64,000 bases of DNA. It comes from GCA-002708315 sp964460905. GTDB lineage: Bacteria > Bacteroidota > Bacteroidia > Bacteroidales > F082. Shown here piece after piece: positions 61,320 to 64,000 of this stretch. Under the pieces are notes generated by a model, which saw nothing but the letters and a program-made list of their open reading frames with translations, was not told where the DNA came from and searched no databases. The stretch spans positions 83,677-147,676 of the forward strand of contig CAYWRM010000005.1 of assembly GCA_964460905.1 (NCBI GenBank), given 5' to 3'. The position numbers were made by a program, and so were the translations under genes. Numbering within the stretch: position 1 is the first letter of the stretch; every line of letters begins with the position of its first letter.

Positions 61320-61994
61320 ATGATCAAAACAGAAAAATTAGGAAAAGTGTTTCGTACCGAAGAGGTGGAAACTTACGCGCTGCGCAATGTAGATTTGCAT
61401 GTAAAGAAAAGTGAGTTTGTTGCAATTATGGGGCCATCTGGTTGCGGAAAGTCAACCTTGTTAAATATTGTGGGGTTGCTGGACAATCCTACTGAAGGTT
61501 TGTATGCTTTTAATGGAACAGAGGTTAGTAAACTAAAAGAAAAAGATCGTACAGACTTTCGCAAAGGCAATATTGGCTTTATTTTTCAGAGCTTCAACCT
61601 GATTGATGAGCTGAATGTTTACGACAATGTGGAACTTCCATTGTTGTACTTAAAAATGAAAGCCGGTGATCGGGCCAAAAAAGTAAATGACGTATTAGCG
61701 AGAATGAAAATCGGACATCGCGCCAAGCATTTCCCCCAACAATTATCCGGAGGACAGCAGCAACGTGTGGCCATTGCCAGAGCCGTAGTAGCTAATCCCA
61801 GCCTTATTCTTGCGGATGAGCCCACAGGAAACCTGGATTCTAAAAATGGTATCGAAGTAATGAATTTACTCTCCGAACTCAATCAGGAAGGATCAACAAT
61901 AGTTATGGTAACACACAGCGATCGCGATGCCGGATATGCTCACCGGGTAATTAATTTATTGGATGGCCAGATTCTAATGGAAAAAATGAATTGA
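61320..61994 (+). CDS. MacB/LolD-type ABC ATPase 2 (near-duplicate)
   Basis: A 224-residue ATPase with the same motifs as ATPase 1 (Walker A MGPSGCGKSTLLN, LSGGQQQRVAIARA, ADEPTGNLDS, TSH-type switch MVTHSDRD). The protein is about 96% identical by eye, whereas the DNA has many synonymous changes, so the copy is not brand new and the protein is held constant. Such conservation fits one ATPase type powering several permeases. It is followed after 44 nt by the third permease gene. Confidence 0.96.
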   Translation: MIKTEKLGKVFRTEEVETYALRNVDLHVKKSEFVAIMGPSGCGKSTLLNIVGLLDNPTEGLYAFNGTEVSKLKEKDRTDFRKGNIGFIFQSFNLIDELNVYDNVELPLLYLKMKAGDRAKKVNDVLARMKIGHRAKHFPQQLSGGQQQRVAIARAVVANPSLILADEPTGNLDSKNGIEVMNLLSELNQEGSTIVMVTHSDRDAGYAHRVINLLDGQILMEKMN

Positions 61995-62038
61995 TAGACA
62001 CCTGACCTGACAAATGAGAAATGTAAAACCGAACGATC

Positions 62039-64000
62039 ATGATTAAGAATTATTTAAAAATAGCATTAGCAAATCTAATGAAAAACAAGTTTTACTCAAT
62101 GATTAATATTGTTGGCTTGGCAATCGGAATAACAGCTTGTATTCTGATAATGTTATATGTGCAATCGGAGTTAAGCTATGATACATATCATGAAAAAGCA
62201 GACCGAATTTATCGAGTTAATTTAGATGCTGTGATCAATGGTGATGATATGAATAGTCCAGTCACCTGTCCGCCACTGGCAAAAGCCATGCAAAATGAAA
62301 TTCCTGAGGTTGAGGAGGCCGCTCGGATAACATATCAACCGGCTGTTATCAGACATAATAACGATGTTTTTAATGAAAACAGTTGGTTTTTTGCCGATCC
62401 CAATTTTTTCAAAATCTTTTCCACTACTTTTATTACAGGCAATCCCGAAAATGCTTTATCACAACCCAATACAGTGGTTCTAAACGAAACAACCGCTAAG
62501 CGATATTTTGGGGAAGACAATCCAATTGGGCAATTTATTACTTTGGAAAACGACCGCAACTATCAGGTTACCGGAGTAATTAAAGATTATCCTGATAATT
62601 CACATATTAAACCTGATTTTCTGGCCTCGATAAAAGGACAGGATATTGACAATAATTCGAACTGGATTTCGAATTTTCTTTTTAACTATATTCTGGTTAA
62701 AGAAGGGTATACCAAGCAGGATGTAGATGCCAAACTTGAAGTGCTGGGGGAAAAATATGTTGGTCCGGCTATAAAACAAGCCTTTGGCGTTACGTTTGAA
62801 AAATTAAAATCACAGGGACTAATATACAGTTGGTATGCACAACCTTTAGGCGAAATTCATTTCGACAGGGAAGTAATACGGGGGATCGGACCTTTGGGCA
62901 ACAAAAGTTACATGCAAATATTTTCGATTATTGCAATTTTTATACTTGTAATTGCTTGTATCAATTATATGAATATGTCCACTGCCCGTTCTGCTAATCG
63001 TGCTAAAGAGGTGGGGATAAAAAAAACATTTGGATCAAGTAGAAATTCCCTCATATTGCAATTTTTATCAGAATCTGTCCTTGTAACCCTACTTGCTTTA
63101 GTACTTGCACTGTTTCTTATAAAACTTTTGCTTCCAGAATTTAATAATTTAATTAACAAACAACTTGTTTTCAACTACTTCAACAATTTCAAAACCATTC
63201 CATTAATGCTCGCTTTTGGAATCGGAATTGGTATGATTGCAGGTAGTTACCCGGCCTTCTTTTTGTCTTCGTTTAGTCCGGTAAAGGTTATAAATGGAAT
63301 ACATAAATCGGAAGGCGGGAGTGCAAGATTGCGTAGCGGATTGGTTATTTTTCAATTGATTGTTACCATTGGACTATTTTCAGGAAGCTTTTTTATCAGT
63401 AAACAACTAAGTTTTCTTCAAAACAAGGACCTTGGTTTTAACAAAGAAAATCTGCTTATAATCAACAAAGCGAATGACCTTGGAAACCAGTTGTCATCTT
63501 TCAAAAATGAATTACTTGCCCAGCCCAGCATATTGAAGATTACAAATTCTTCCTCAATTCCCGGAAGATATAATTCAAACAATCCATATTTTCATCATTC
63601 GGTAGACGATTCAAAACTCATAAAAACATTTTCTAGCGATTGCGATTTTATAAAAACATATCAGATAGAATTAAAAGAAGGCCGCTTTTTTGAAGAGGGT
63701 AACCAATCCGGTGCCAAATCAGTTATACTTAATGAAACTACTGTTAAACAACTAAATATTGAAGACCCAATTGGCAAAAAAATTTATATGGGTACAAAAA
63801 CAGAGGATAATAGTTTAACTATTATCGGTGTAATGAAAGACTTTCATAGCGAATCACTACATGAGAAAATGAGCCCTTTGATATTGATTAATGGAAATGG
63901 TGAATACTTAAGTGTAAGAATTTCGGGAGATATCCAGCAGAATCTAAAGATAATTGAACAAACCTGGGATAAATTTGCCAAAGGTCAAATCCTCGATTAT
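62039..64000 (+). CDS. MacB/FtsX-type ABC transporter permease 3, partial (3' end off window)
   Basis: The ATG at 62039 starts MIKNYLKIALANLMKNKFYSMINIVGLAIGITACILIMLYVQ, the same opening as permease 2 (membrane helix at about 18-42). The frame is open to the window edge (654 residues seen): a first periplasmic domain (SYDTYHEKADRIYRVN onward), FtsX helices at about 295-420 (SIIAIFILVIACINYMNMSTA, ANRAKEVGIKKTFGSSRNSLILQFLSES) and the start of the second periplasmic domain. The C-terminal helices are missing only because of the window edge. It is the third permease served by two ATPases. Confidence 0.9.
   Translation, partial: MIKNYLKIALANLMKNKFYSMINIVGLAIGITACILIMLYVQSELSYDTYHEKADRIYRVNLDAVINGDDMNSPVTCPPLAKAMQNEIPEVEEAARITYQPAVIRHNNDVFNENSWFFADPNFFKIFSTTFITGNPENALSQPNTVVLNETTAKRYFGEDNPIGQFITLENDRNYQVTGVIKDYPDNSHIKPDFLASIKGQDIDNNSNWISNFLFNYILVKEGYTKQDVDAKLEVLGEKYVGPAIKQAFGVTFEKLKSQGLIYSWYAQPLGEIHFDREVIRGIGPLGNKSYMQIFSIIAIFILVIACINYMNMSTARSANRAKEVGIKKTFGSSRNSLILQFLSESVLVTLLALVLALFLIKLLLPEFNNLINKQLVFNYFNNFKTIPLMLAFGIGIGMIAGSYPAFFLSSFSPVKVINGIHKSEGGSARLRSGLVIFQLIVTIGLFSGSFFISKQLSFLQNKDLGFNKENLLIINKANDLGNQLSSFKNELLAQPSILKITNSSSIPGRYNSNNPYFHHSVDDSKLIKTFSSDCDFIKTYQIELKEGRFFEEGNQSGAKSVILNETTVKQLNIEDPIGKKIYMGTKTEDNSLTIIGVMKDFHSESLHEKMSPLILINGNGEYLSVRISGDIQQNLKIIEQTWDKFAKGQILDY

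Overview
This window is the chromosome of a low-GC member of the Bacteroidota, most likely order Bacteroidales or Marinilabiliales; the genus cannot be told from the sequence. The evidence is: recurrent -7 boxes of the form TAnnTTTG, a C-terminal type IX secretion sorting domain, a Bacteroidota-type tyrosine integrase, a separate OstA-like protein next to MlaD and an amidase, and the gene order coaX / outer-membrane protein / TPR protein / lptC / CNNM protein.

Layout. (1) 1-10.8 kb, minus strand: a secreted-protein cluster. It holds three short exported proteins with Trp-x-Leu motifs, a PapD/DUF916-like exported protein, a MORN-repeat protein, a LuxR-type response regulator with a REC-histidine kinase, a type IX cargo protein, two tandem C1q/TNF-like adhesin-type proteins and a YD-repeat-like protein. 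(2) 10.8-19 kb, minus strand: envelope and housekeeping genes (LptD-like, CNNM/CorC, LptC, TPR, barrel protein, CoaX). (3) 19.1-24.9 kb: tRNA-Phe, recO, the lipA-trmO-lipB operon and malic enzyme maeB. (4) 25.05-37.33 kb: a 12.2-kb genomic island in a tRNA-Leu(CAA) gene, bounded by an exact 81-bp direct repeat, with the integrase at its right end. (5) 37.4-51.1 kb: psd, a YgbA-like protein, rlmN, threonine aldolase, a repeat-rich secreted protein, archaeal-type gatD/gatE, an OstA-like protein, mlaD and an amidase. (6) 51.2-64 kb: an NtrB/NtrC-type sigma-54 two-component system divergent from an ABC exporter operon (adaptor, three MacB/FtsX-type permeases, two nearly identical ATPases), the last permease running off the end.

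The island is the most unusual part. Its left half is a run of same-strand genes, three of which are each followed by a related ~135-nt imperfect inverted repeat that looks like an integron attC site: a membrane/coiled-coil/HEAT-like protein, a protein with a diadenylate-cyclase-like domain, and a lone OLD-family ATPase/TOPRIM nuclease. A two-TM protein follows. No integron integrase is visible. This looks like an integrase-less cassette cluster carried on a tRNA island, plausibly with anti-phage cargo; that function is an inference. The right half holds a ribbon-helix-helix-like protein, a small HTH-like protein and an SF2 helicase in overlapping frames behind a DNA segment rich in palindromes and tandem repeats, which may be the island's replication or control region.

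No CRISPR array, rRNA gene or intact insertion sequence was seen.
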